64,000 nt of DNA from Methanolobus sp. ZRKC5 (GCF_038446525.1 NZ_CP151792.1:1240001-1304000); one strand, 5' to 3'; shown: positions 45,971-54,699, counted from the stretch's first letter. Translations and numbers: made by a program. The notes: generated by a model from the sequence alone, not told the origin.

Positions 45971-46711
45971 ATGAAAAGGCGAGAGATCTATTCAGATCTG
46001 CGTTGTGTACCGCCTGTAATTGTGCGCATTGATGGAAGGAATTTCAAGAATGCGCTATCACGCATGGGATTTGAAAAACCCTATGATAAAAGGTTCACAT
46101 CTGCTATTGTCGATTCGATAGAATCGTTTTTTAAAAAGAGCGGATTGAGCCCTGTTTTTGCATATACTTTTTCGGACGAGATAAGTTTCCTGTTCAGGGA
46201 TAATGCTTTTGAAAACAGGATTGAGAAGATTGATTCCGTAGTACCCTCATTCATCAGCAGTGCTTTTACAATGGCTCTCAAACCAGAAGAGCCAATCTCT
46301 TTTGATTCAAGGGTAATTCCCCTTCATGAGGAAGATATTCACGAGTACCTTGTATGGAGACAGGATGAAGCATGGCGTAATTGCATCAACTCATATGCAT
46401 ACTATACCCTCCTGTCCGAAGGTATGGATGAGAAAGAAGCTGCTATGCACCTTAAAAGGAAAAAGTCCTCAGATATGCATGAGATCCTTTTTGAAAGAGG
46501 GATCAATATATCAAAAGTCCCTGCCTGGCAAAGGCGTGGAATAATGATACTCCGAAAAGAAATAGAAATTAAAGGTTTCAACCCTCACCTCAATGTGAGA
46601 ACAACAAGTACCCGGACAAAAATTTTCAGCGACCGTGAGATCCCGTTGTTCAGCTCAGAAGAGGGAGAAGCATTTCTCAAAAATATCCTTGCGCCACAAG
46701 TAAGCGAATAA
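45971..46711 (+). CDS. thg1: tRNA-His guanylyltransferase (Thg1-like)
   Basis: Adds guanosine to the 5' end of tRNA-His, or repairs 5' ends of tRNAs by 3'-to-5' polymerisation; 246 residues. Metal-binding Asp21 in VRIDGRNF and Asp69-Glu70 in YTFSDEISF mark the palm-like active site; IHEYLVWRQDEAWRNCINSYAYYTL and KVPAWQRRGIMI are family blocks. No in-frame amber codon, unlike the pyrrolysine-containing gene of M. acetivorans. Next to tyrS, in a tRNA-related pair. Confidence 0.93.
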   Translation: MKRREIYSDLRCVPPVIVRIDGRNFKNALSRMGFEKPYDKRFTSAIVDSIESFFKKSGLSPVFAYTFSDEISFLFRDNAFENRIEKIDSVVPSFISSAFTMALKPEEPISFDSRVIPLHEEDIHEYLVWRQDEAWRNCINSYAYYTLLSEGMDEKEAAMHLKRKKSSDMHEILFERGINISKVPAWQRRGIMILRKEIEIKGFNPHLNVRTTSTRTKIFSDREIPLFSSEEGEAFLKNILAPQVSE

Positions 46712-46773
46712 TGCAAGAAAAAGCATTTAAAGAGGGATGTGTTTATACAAACCACGATTTTTAAGGTGAACCT

Positions 46774-47724
46774 ATGGATAAACTTGAGCTTATAAAAAGA
46801 AATGTGCAGGAAATAGTAACAGAGGATGAACTGAAAAACCTTCTGGAAACAAAAGAACACCCTACAGCCTATGTAGGATATGAGCCAAGTGGTAAGATCC
46901 ATATGGGACATGTACTTACGGTCAACAAGCTCCTCGATCTCCAGAACGCAGGGTTTAAGATAACAATCCTTCTTGCGGATGTACACGCCTACCTCAATAA
47001 AAAAGGAACACTTGAAGAGGTACGGGAAGTTGCAGATTATAATAAAAGATGCTTCATTGCCCTTGGACTTGATGAAGAGAACACGAATTTCGTATATGGC
47101 TCAGATTACCAGCTCGGTCAGGAGTACATCCTTAACGTACTCAAACTGACACGTATCACAACCCTGAACAGGGCAACAAGGAGCATGGATGAAGTAGGAA
47201 GGAAAATGGAAGACCCATCGGTTTCCCAGATGGTATATCCTATCATGCAGGCAATTGACATTGCAATGCTTGGTGTTGACGTCGCTGTTGGTGGAATTGA
47301 CCAGAGGAAGATACACATGCTTGGAAGGGAAGGACTTCCATCCCTTGGATTCAAGGCACCCCTTTGCATCCACACACCAATACTTCTGGGACTTGACGGT
47401 GAAAAGATGTCCTCTTCAAATAACAACTTCATATCTGTTGATGACACAGAGGCTGACATAAAGAAGAAGATGAAGAAGGCGTTCTGTCCTGCTGAAGAAG
47501 TTAACGACAACCCTGTGATGGAACTGTTCAAATACCACATATGCCCCAGATATGAAGAAATTGTTTTTGAGAGACCTGAGAAATTCGGTGGTAACCTTGT
47601 TTGTAAGAGCTACGAAGAACTTGAGAAAGTGTTCGCTTCAGGAGAACTTCACCCCATGGACCTGAAGAACGGGGCTGCAAAGTACATGAACCTGATACTT
47701 GATGTTGTCAGAAGTGTGCTCTAG
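46774..47724 (+). CDS. tyrS: Tyrosyl-tRNA synthetase
   Basis: Class I aminoacyl-tRNA synthetase for tyrosine, archaeal type, 316 residues. HIGH-like GKIHMGH (40-46), YGSDYQLG and QMVYPIMQAIDIAMLGVDVAVGGIDQRK around the tyrosine site, and KMSSS near 212. GGTGA precedes the ATG. It ends in TAG, with a second in-frame stop (TAA) 18 bases on. Confidence 0.96.
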   Translation: MDKLELIKRNVQEIVTEDELKNLLETKEHPTAYVGYEPSGKIHMGHVLTVNKLLDLQNAGFKITILLADVHAYLNKKGTLEEVREVADYNKRCFIALGLDEENTNFVYGSDYQLGQEYILNVLKLTRITTLNRATRSMDEVGRKMEDPSVSQMVYPIMQAIDIAMLGVDVAVGGIDQRKIHMLGREGLPSLGFKAPLCIHTPILLGLDGEKMSSSNNNFISVDDTEADIKKKMKKAFCPAEEVNDNPVMELFKYHICPRYEEIVFERPEKFGGNLVCKSYEELEKVFASGELHPMDLKNGAAKYMNLILDVVRSVL

Positions 47725-47805
47725 AACAAGACGGTATCTCCCTAAATAACAATTTATATATGAGGTCCGCAAGAATATATCATTAAAAACATGAAGGGGA
47801 TTTGG

Positions 47806-48939
47806 ATGAAATATACATTTCAAGATTCTACAGAATTACCTTTACAAAGAGATTTTATTCAGGACCTTAACAATTTCATAGAAATGGCAAAGAAGGTCCT
47901 TCCACTTGAGAATTCGGCTATTGAGCTTAGCGAGGAAGAAACAGGAGAGATATCCTCCCTTGAAGCAAGGATAGAGGAAATTGAAAGCTTCAGCAAGGAT
48001 ATACAGCAATATGTAGACGACCGTGCAAAAGGTGCAGAAGACAAGGAAATACTTGAATGTCGCAATGCGGTCATAGATGCCTGTATTGAAACCAGCAACC
48101 ACGGACTTAAGGAGCTTACCCAAAAACTGGAGCTGATCAAGCGCCAGTCTGAAAGTGGAATCTACAAGATAGAAATGGATCTGCTGAACAACCTGAATCC
48201 TCTTTTTGAATCAGGTATCTATGGAGCAAATAAGACATATTATGTCTCCACAAAAGAAGGTACCCTAAAAGGAATACTAAAAGCATCCTTTTCCGGTGTG
48301 GAATACGCAAGTGACCTAACCTATGCCCATGAGACACTCAGTGTCAGAGAGGTTTACGGAGAATTATCCCTGCCAACATGGACAAAGGCCGGCATATTCT
48401 CAAAAGAGAACAAGGTCAAAATGATAGATGTCTCCGAGCATATCATCACATCCATGAATTATGACGGTAACAAGCATATTGATGTAAGCTTTGAGAACAA
48501 GAAAGGTGACCATAAATTCAAGGTCGTTTCTGACAATGACACATATCAGATATATCACGGGGAACTCGATATAACTTCTGATGAAACACTGCTCAGATCA
48601 CTGCGAGTGGACAATGTTTCCGGCTTTGTTGAGGATGTCAGAAAGTATATGGAAATGTTCATAAAACACCAGAAACTCACACACATAATGCTTGATGGAA
48701 AGGATGCCGTACGCAATAATGAAGTGTTTGACTGCCTCAAGCTCATTGCGGAACAATATGGAGATATTGTCAGAGAGTCACTTGATAAAGGTTATGTAAA
48801 GAACGAGATAACCATCAAGATAGAAGCAACCGATGGTACCCGTACTGAAAAATACATCACCAAAGAAGAGGCTTTTGACCAGCTCGCTGAACTTGGAAGC
48901 GAAGGCCTTGAACTGGCAAGTATACTCGGTGTTGACTGA
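47806..48939 (+). CDS. Conserved protein with coiled-coil N-terminus, unknown function
   Basis: 377 residues. An N-terminal helical part (to about 130) predicted to form a coiled coil (EEETGEISSLEARIEEIESF), then a beta-rich centre with IYGANKTYYVSTKEG and a mixed C-terminus (YVKNEITIKIEATDGTRTEKY). ATG at 47806 is chosen because AAGGGGA sits five bases before it; an ATG five codons upstream (47791) has none. No family recognised. It is followed by its own terminator. Confidence 0.65.
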   Translation: MKYTFQDSTELPLQRDFIQDLNNFIEMAKKVLPLENSAIELSEEETGEISSLEARIEEIESFSKDIQQYVDDRAKGAEDKEILECRNAVIDACIETSNHGLKELTQKLELIKRQSESGIYKIEMDLLNNLNPLFESGIYGANKTYYVSTKEGTLKGILKASFSGVEYASDLTYAHETLSVREVYGELSLPTWTKAGIFSKENKVKMIDVSEHIITSMNYDGNKHIDVSFENKKGDHKFKVVSDNDTYQIYHGELDITSDETLLRSLRVDNVSGFVEDVRKYMEMFIKHQKLTHIMLDGKDAVRNNEVFDCLKLIAEQYGDIVRESLDKGYVKNEITIKIEATDGTRTEKYITKEEAFDQLAELGSEGLELASILGVD

Positions 48940-48940
48940 A

Positions 48941-48967
48941 TGCAGTTAATACTGCAATCTTTTTTTT
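48941..48967 (+). terminator. Intrinsic terminator before the ComF-like gene
   Basis: TGCAGT-TAAT-ACTGCA hairpin followed by ATCTTTTTTTT, one base after the upstream gene's stop codon. Confidence 0.8.
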
Positions 48968-49004
48968 AGTTCACATTCACAGTTAACTAAATTCGAGGGA
49001 TATT

Positions 49005-50288
49005 TTGGAACGCTCTGTTGCTGATATAAGAGAAAAGCTGGAGAAAAAGGAAGCTGTTGTCATGACAGCACAGGAAGTCTCCGAACTTGTGGACAAAGAA
49101 GAGAACGTTGGCATGATGGATGTCGATGTTGTCACAACTGCAACAAGGGCGATAATGAGCGGAACATATGCAGTTCTTTCATTTCCTGTAAATTCCCCCC
49201 TTAGTTTCAAGAGAGCCTCGAAGGTGCTTCTCAATGGAGTTCCGGCACATGTAGGACCCTGTCCCAACGAAAGTCTTGGAGTGCTTGACCTGATAGTATT
49301 TGGTACAGCTCACTCAACCCAGAAGCACAGTTACGGTGCAGGCCACCTGTTCAGAGAGATGGTTGAAGGAAAGGATATAGAAGTATCCGTAATCACAGAC
49401 GAGAATGTATCCTTTAAAAGTGAGATCAAACTAAAAGATATGCCTTATGCAAAGCTATATTCTACCCGCCATTCCTTCAAGAATTATGCAGCTTTTGTAA
49501 ATTGCTCAACAAACCCTGTCAATACGATCTTCCATGCCACGCAATTCAGTCCTGACATGAACGGTGCAACGCTTTCCGGATGCGGTGAGATCAACCCAAT
49601 CCAGAACGACCCTAAGATGGAAACTATTGGCATAGGAACGCGCATGCTTATGAACGGAGCTGAAGGTTTCGTTATTGGAGAAGGAACACGCAGCAGCCCT
49701 GAAAAACCAAATCTTGCAGGAGTTGCAGACATGCATGATATGGATCCGGCACTCATGGGAGGGTTTAAGACATCTGCCGGACCGGAGTGTATCGCATCAT
49801 GGGCCATAGCAATACCGGTTACAAGCCAGTCTGTGCTTGATGCTGTACTCAAAACAGACCATGACATTCCAATGGTCGTAAATGACGTTGATAAAAGAGT
49901 GATGATAGGCAGTAGCACATACGCCGATGCCTGGAAGAATACAGACCCTACAGTCAGCTTCAATTCTGATGCATGCCTCAATTGCGAAGTATGCAAACCT
50001 GTAAGAGATTGTCCAATGGAGGCAATATACCGTAAAGACGACAGAATGATACTTGAAAGGCATCTGTGCTTCAATTGCGGACTCTGCTCAACTCTCTGTC
50101 CGGGAGGAGTGTTCACCGCAAACTTAGGAACCCTTCACTTTGAAAAAGAAACTGAGCAGCTAAATATCCCAATCGTCCTAAGACAATCTGACCGTAAAAG
50201 ATCAGAGGAACTTGCGGAGAAATTGAAAGATAGAGTAATAAATGGGAACTTCAAGCTCAACGAGATGGTTGAGAAGATTTATCCATAA
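49005..50288 (+). CDS. comF: COG1900/DUF39 sulfur-insertion protein with ferredoxin domain, ComF-like
   Basis: 427 residues. The DUF39 (HcyBio) domain covers about residues 1-310 with conserved Cys86, Cys167 and Cys193 (LSGCGEINPIQ), and two [4Fe-4S] motifs follow: Cys324, 327, 330, 336 and Cys355, 358, 361, 365. COG1900 proteins form homocysteine from aspartate semialdehyde and sulfide, and one was shown in Methanocaldococcus to turn sulfoacetaldehyde into coenzyme M. Position next to comDE and cysteate synthase favours the coenzyme M role. TTG start after GAGGGA. The first cluster motif is unusual (CX2CX2CX5C). The 3' end overlaps comE by 32 bases. Confidence 0.75.
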   Translation: MERSVADIREKLEKKEAVVMTAQEVSELVDKEENVGMMDVDVVTTATRAIMSGTYAVLSFPVNSPLSFKRASKVLLNGVPAHVGPCPNESLGVLDLIVFGTAHSTQKHSYGAGHLFREMVEGKDIEVSVITDENVSFKSEIKLKDMPYAKLYSTRHSFKNYAAFVNCSTNPVNTIFHATQFSPDMNGATLSGCGEINPIQNDPKMETIGIGTRMLMNGAEGFVIGEGTRSSPEKPNLAGVADMHDMDPALMGGFKTSAGPECIASWAIAIPVTSQSVLDAVLKTDHDIPMVVNDVDKRVMIGSSTYADAWKNTDPTVSFNSDACLNCEVCKPVRDCPMEAIYRKDDRMILERHLCFNCGLCSTLCPGGVFTANLGTLHFEKETEQLNIPIVLRQSDRKRSEELAEKLKDRVINGNFKLNEMVEKIYP

Positions 50289-50820
50289 ACCTTTTCAGTA
50301 TAGCTTCGGGAGCCATCCCAATCACCGGAGCATCAGTATTTCCCGGTTCTGCTTTTACTACAATTATCCCGTTATCCATGGATTTTAAGGTTTCTTTCAA
50401 ACTCTCTGGAGTATCAACCACATATACCTTTTTATTTCCTGCACCCTTTGCAACCTCTGCAAGGTCTGTGTTCTTTAATGTGGCTGTAGGTTGGTTTCCA
50501 GTTGAACCATAGGCACGGTTATCAACAATGACAAGAAGATAATTCTCCGGTTCCTGTGAAGCTATTGTGGCAAGGGTTCCCATATTCATCAATATTGAAC
50601 CATCTCCATCTATTGTAATGACCTTCTTATCAGGCCTCGATAATGCGAGACCAAGACCTATTGAGGACGCAAGTCCCATGGAACCAAGCATGTAGAAATT
50701 ATTAGGCATATCACATGCATGATGCAATTCTTTGCAGGGAATACCAATGTTACCTATAAGCAATGCATCTGTTTCCTGTGCCTTTGCAGCAATCTCATTG
50801 ATGGCATCTATGCGCTTCAT
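50257..50820 (-). CDS. comE: Sulfopyruvate decarboxylase beta subunit
   Basis: Thiamine diphosphate-binding half of the enzyme that decarboxylates sulfopyruvate to sulfoacetaldehyde in coenzyme M synthesis; 187 residues. TPP motif DGDGSILMNMGTLATIA followed by VIVDNRAYGS. The start overlaps comD by one base (TAATG). The last 32 bases overlap the opposite comF gene. Confidence 0.93.
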   Translation of the reverse strand: MKRIDAINEIAAKAQETDALLIGNIGIPCKELHHACDMPNNFYMLGSMGLASSIGLGLALSRPDKKVITIDGDGSILMNMGTLATIASQEPENYLLVIVDNRAYGSTGNQPTATLKNTDLAEVAKGAGNKKVYVVDTPESLKETLKSMDNGIIVVKAEPGNTDAPVIGMAPEAILKRFMDKSSQPSR

Positions 50821-51344
50821 TATTGCTTTCTCCAGAATGGTATGGGTAAAAGTACAGCAACGGGTTTTTTCTGCTCAGAAGCTGCGTTCCAGGCCTTTAC
50901 AATGATATCTGCCGGGTCGACACCTTTCTGCGGAAGAAAATATGGAATCTCCATTGTGTCCAGCAACTTCGAAGTAAGCTCACCCATTGGAACCTGTGCA
51001 ACTATTGGTTCGCCTTCCACACCCCTGTGACTAATTATCATTAAAAGTGGGATGCCATAAAGCATATTTAGTGAAGCAAGCGCATTGATCGAATTTCCAA
51101 GGCCTGAATTCTGCATGAGCATTGCAGGTTTCTTGCCTCCCATATAGGCACCTGCACATATACCCACGCCCTCTTCCTCACGAGTCACTGGTAGATGGAG
51201 GATATCAGGTGATTCATCTACCATTGGGATAAGCTCCTTAAGATTGGCACATGGTACACTGACAATAAAATCAATCCCTGCGTCATTTATGCCTTTGAAT
51301 ATGGATTCAGAAGGAGTCATGTCACCTGACAAAGTGGATATCAT
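50820..51344 (-). CDS. comD: Sulfopyruvate decarboxylase alpha subunit
   Basis: Pyrimidine-binding half of sulfopyruvate decarboxylase, 174 residues. Catalytic Glu in VTREEEGVGICAGAY, and MQNSGLGNSINALASL. GGTGATAAC precedes the ATG. The two halves are separate genes here, as in most methanogens with the cysteate route. Coupled to comE. Confidence 0.93.
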   Translation of the reverse strand: MISTLSGDMTPSESIFKGINDAGIDFIVSVPCANLKELIPMVDESPDILHLPVTREEEGVGICAGAYMGGKKPAMLMQNSGLGNSINALASLNMLYGIPLLMIISHRGVEGEPIVAQVPMGELTSKLLDTMEIPYFLPQKGVDPADIIVKAWNAASEQKKPVAVLLPIPFWRKQ

Positions 51345-51348
51345 GTTA

Positions 51349-51984
51349 TCACCATACCTTAAGGTCTATTGCCTCGATGCGAACGCTCCTGCCTTCCACA
51401 CCCACTACCATGCCGGAGTGGACTTTCTGCATCATGCAGTATTCAGGAACGAACTTCACGGTCTGAGCTACTTTTGGAATCTTACCCTTTGCAACCTTGC
51501 CATCAAAGGCAAGTATCATACATAGACCAATATCCTTGAACTTAAACTCGTCATTTCCGAGCCTGTGAAGTGGCCCTACCATATGAACTGTGTATATTGC
51601 ACCGGGAGTCTTATCGATGACCTTTGCAAAGTGAGTAACCGGACAGCCAAGAGGCCTGTATCGAAGTATGTCACCGACTTCCACTTCTATAGAAGTATCA
51701 AAGGGATGGATGTCTTCCCTGCATGAGCATTCATCTTTAAGGGGGGCCAGTGTGAAATCCGCCTCCAGACCATCAATGATACCAATTATCTTTTCATCTT
51801 CGGGAATATCTTCACCCAGAAGACGGAGTATCTTTTTCACATTGTCCTGGAAATTATCACGTGAAAGGAAAGGACACTTTTGCAGGTCTTCAGCATTTTT
51901 GATCTCTGCTACAAAATCCCTGCACTGGCGATGGCCACAACTACCACAATTGTAACCCGGAAGTAGTTTTTCGATCTCATCCAT
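51349..51984 (-). CDS. Fe-S protein of the coenzyme M operon, unknown role
   Basis: 211 residues. The N-terminus has Cys13, Cys16, Cys21 and Cys37 (CGSCGHRQC ... CPF), a 4Fe-4S site of the kind found in RnfB and CODH-related proteins. The rest is beta-rich with further Cys (DECSCRED, LGCPVTHFAK, EYCMMQK), and no membrane part. AGGGGA precedes the ATG. It lies four bases before comD and two after the GTPase gene. Likely an electron carrier or cluster scaffold for the pathway; not described to my knowledge as part of coenzyme M synthesis. Confidence 0.7.
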   Translation of the reverse strand: MDEIEKLLPGYNCGSCGHRQCRDFVAEIKNAEDLQKCPFLSRDNFQDNVKKILRLLGEDIPEDEKIIGIIDGLEADFTLAPLKDECSCREDIHPFDTSIEVEVGDILRYRPLGCPVTHFAKVIDKTPGAIYTVHMVGPLHRLGNDEFKFKDIGLCMILAFDGKVAKGKIPKVAQTVKFVPEYCMMQKVHSGMVVGVEGRSVRIEAIDLKVW

Positions 51985-51986
51985 AA

Positions 51987-52685
51987 TTATTCCCCTTTGT
52001 ATTCCATAAAGCCGTCAAGATTTCTCAGGACACCCATATGATGTTTCCTTGCAACACGGGTTTCGCCAGTACACAGAGAACATATTGCAAGTGGTGGATT
52101 ATAGCGTAAAACCATATTATCACAAACATCAGGACCGGAGCGTATTAGTTCTGCAAACTCGAATGAGCCTTTACCGGTAAGTCCGTTGGCTTCCACGATC
52201 TTGCATCCGGGATTCACCTCAAGCACACGTTCCCTGAAAACCTCACGCTCTGCCTGAGATACAAGGTCGCCTTTTGTTGTGACAACAACATCAGCAGTTG
52301 TTAGAAGGGGACCAACTTTCAATGGAGTGTTCGGACCGGTTGTGACATCAATGACACATACTGCAAGGCACTCATCAGGGTATGGAGCACAGCGCAGGCA
52401 TAGTCCGGCAGTTTCACTCAACAGGACATCGGCACCTTCATCTTCTGCCCATTTGAGCATTTCATCGGTGTTGTAAATGGTAAAGTGATCAGGACACATG
52501 TCCTTGGCAAGGCCCACATGAACCGGAATATCCAGTTTCTTGAAACGCTGGTCATCATCTGTCCAGAGACAGTCTACTTTGACAACAGCAGGCCTTTTTT
52601 CATGCTTCATGAGGGCTTTGATGGCGTGGAGCAGAACAGAGGTCTTTCCCGAGCCAGGAGTCCCTGCAATTACAACCAGTTTCAT
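51987..52685 (-). CDS. HypB/UreG-like P-loop GTPase with cysteine metal sites
   Basis: 232 residues. Walker A GTPGSGKT (8-15), switch-like VKVDCLWTDDDQRF, TKGD for guanine recognition (137-140). It has extra cysteine pairs: Cys96/Cys99 (GLCLRC), Cys106/Cys110, and CSLC (202-205) followed by His215-His216. The SIMIBI GTPases of this kind (HypB, UreG, CobW) load metals or activate enzymes. It overlaps the ABC ATPase gene by four bases (ATGA). Metal or cofactor delivery is inferred; the target is unknown. Confidence 0.75.
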   Translation of the reverse strand: MKLVVIAGTPGSGKTSVLLHAIKALMKHEKRPAVVKVDCLWTDDDQRFKKLDIPVHVGLAKDMCPDHFTIYNTDEMLKWAEDEGADVLLSETAGLCLRCAPYPDECLAVCVIDVTTGPNTPLKVGPLLTTADVVVTTKGDLVSQAEREVFRERVLEVNPGCKIVEANGLTGKGSFEFAELIRSGPDVCDNMVLRYNPPLAICSLCTGETRVARKHHMGVLRNLDGFMEYKGE

Positions 52686-53446
52686 GCGGCACTCTCAACA
52701 ATATCCCCGCGCCTGATAGTTTCCCTGAGGGACATGAGCCAGTTATCAACATCTGTGATCCTGTCACAAACATCCTGCTCCTGCGGGCTTGTGGTTATGA
52801 TGTCCACCATGCCACCGTTTCTGATAACGATCCTGCGGGATGACATCAGGGCAAGCACGGGATCATGCGTGACAACGACAACGATCTTACCCTCTCCTGC
52901 AAGTAACTGGAGAGCTTCCTGTTTTTTAATACCGGCATTCTCCACTTCATCGATAAGCACCACAGGGGAATCACTGATCACTGCGATATCTGCGGTCATG
53001 AGTGAACGTGACTGGCCACCACTAAGAGCTGTCAGATGGTGATGTGGAGCAATTGGTTCACCTGTAAGTGTGTTTGCAAGCTCGATAACCCTTGAAACAA
53101 GGTTTGTATCCTTGCCTCTGCTACGTGCGTGCATCTGCAGGAATTCTTCAACTGTCATGTCAGCTAGGAAATGCATATTCTGTGAAAGCTGGGCAACGAG
53201 TTTCTTGCGCGGGTCCACACGTATATTTGCATACGGTTTTTCACCGTTTATAAGAAGTGTTCTGCCGGTTGGAGTGTCTCCCTGGGCCAGTTGTTCTATG
53301 TCATCGATCAGTGTGCTCTTTCCGGAGCCTGTGGGACCTACGATGCCCACTATCTCACCACGGGATATATCAACTGATCTTATGGGCTCGTCAACACCGT
53401 CCTTGTCAACACCGCCTAGTATAGTAAGAGTGATTATTTCAGTCAT
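52682..53446 (-). CDS. Stand-alone ABC-type ATPase, no membrane partner
   Basis: 254 residues. Walker A GPTGSGKST (37-45), Q-loop QLSQNMHFL, signature LSGGQ (141-145), Walker B VVLIDEVEN (162-170), and H-loop His in VVTHDPV. It has no membrane domain and no permease gene lies near, so it is likely a soluble ATPase, like those in Fe-S assembly (SufC) or coenzyme M reductase activation (AtwA). GGTGT precedes the ATG. Two bases from cysteate synthase. Confidence 0.78.
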   Translation of the reverse strand: MTEIITLTILGGVDKDGVDEPIRSVDISRGEIVGIVGPTGSGKSTLIDDIEQLAQGDTPTGRTLLINGEKPYANIRVDPRKKLVAQLSQNMHFLADMTVEEFLQMHARSRGKDTNLVSRVIELANTLTGEPIAPHHHLTALSGGQSRSLMTADIAVISDSPVVLIDEVENAGIKKQEALQLLAGEGKIVVVVTHDPVLALMSSRRIVIRNGGMVDIITTSPQEQDVCDRITDVDNWLMSLRETIRRGDIVESAA

Positions 53447-53448
53447 AA

Positions 53449-54699
53449 TTATACACCAAATTTTTCTGCTACCGTTTTTATTACTTTATTCTCTGCTTCT
53501 TCATCTTTTGCCGATACCGCAAGGGAAACATGCAGTTGTTTTAATTCATGATCCTGCATCAAACATTTTTGTCCGCCACCTGTGATATTGAGAACTATTT
53601 TTTCGCCGGACTTTACATTACCAGCTTTTACAGCCTGAATCAGCGTGGCAACTGCAACTGCAGCAGCCGGATTTATGTCTATGCCCTCTGAATTCTCAAA
53701 GAGTTCCTGGGCATCGGATGCTTCCTTGTTGCTTACAGCATAGATACTGCCGTTAGTTGCTTCAAGAGCATCTTTTACGCCACCTTTAACGGCGAAAGGC
53801 GGTTTCCTGTTAAAGAGAACATCATCATACATCCCATCAGGACACGCAGCATCAACTGCATCAGTATCATGCCAGAGAGAATAAAGCGGAGCGCATGGGA
53901 GACTTTGACCCAGATGAAGTTTTGGCAGAGTGTTTCCAAACCTTCCATCTTCAAGTAATCTCATGGATGCTTCCCAGGCGGAGATACCGCCGGTACCACT
54001 CCCCACTGCCTGGAAATAATGAGCAGGTAGTTCATTGGAAGTCAGGACCGCATCCAGCATAACAGTGCCCATGCCATCGCGTCTGGCAATATTTTTGGCA
54101 CCGCCCTCGTTCACAAAACCTTCTCTGGATGCTATCTTGCCTGCAAGGGCTATGGCATCGAAATAGTCCCCTTCCACAGTTACAAGGCAGACTGAATGAT
54201 TATCGTCATGTAATGTCCACAATCTGTGAACACTTTCCTTTGGGACCACAAGGAGAAGTGGCTGTCCGGTTATACTGCATACATGGGCAAATGCCCTGGC
54301 TGTGTTACCTGCGGATGCCACAACCATTATTCTTTTATCTTCCTGTTCTCTGAGTCTCTGCATGGTCGGGAATGACTCGAGATCCTTGAAGGTACATGTC
54401 ATCAGATATGCATTCTTCTGCGGCCAGTAACCGTTAAAAGCAATCCACAGGTCATCAAGACCGATGGCCAAAGCAAGGTTCTCACTTTTGTAAGTGATCG
54501 TTCTTCCAGAACCATCTTCTATAATACCAGTGACAGGCAACCAGTTGTAGTATTTCCATATACCTGGCATATCTGTTGGAATCAACTGTTTTGATGCATA
54601 ATAAGCACGAAGGAGAGACTCATCATCCTTTTTACAGTTTAGTGAATAAGAATCATGAACTTCGCCACATTGAAGGCATTTCACACTGTACTTGTCCAT
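53449..54699 (-). CDS. Cysteate synthase
   Basis: PLP enzyme, threonine synthase-derived, that makes L-cysteate from O-phosphoserine and sulfite, the first step of coenzyme M synthesis in Methanosarcinales; 416 residues. Zinc-like N-terminus (KCLQCG, later NCKKD), Schiff-base Lys105 in TCTFKDLESF, and SAGNTARAFAHV for phosphate binding. First gene of the transcript cysteate synthase-ABC-GTPase-FeS-comD-comE. Confidence 0.93.
   Translation of the reverse strand: MDKYSVKCLQCGEVHDSYSLNCKKDDESLLRAYYASKQLIPTDMPGIWKYYNWLPVTGIIEDGSGRTITYKSENLALAIGLDDLWIAFNGYWPQKNAYLMTCTFKDLESFPTMQRLREQEDKRIMVVASAGNTARAFAHVCSITGQPLLLVVPKESVHRLWTLHDDNHSVCLVTVEGDYFDAIALAGKIASREGFVNEGGAKNIARRDGMGTVMLDAVLTSNELPAHYFQAVGSGTGGISAWEASMRLLEDGRFGNTLPKLHLGQSLPCAPLYSLWHDTDAVDAACPDGMYDDVLFNRKPPFAVKGGVKDALEATNGSIYAVSNKEASDAQELFENSEGIDINPAAAVAVATLIQAVKAGNVKSGEKIVLNITGGGQKCLMQDHELKQLHVSLAVSAKDEEAENKVIKTVAEKFGV

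Noticed and set aside
45971-46711. Pyrrolysine in Thg1
   Set aside because: The M. acetivorans gene contains an in-frame TAG, but this one is open from ATG to TAA without an amber codon.
53449-54699. Threonine synthase
   Set aside because: The fold and lysine motif are shared, but the neighbourhood of comDE and the family length point to cysteate synthase.
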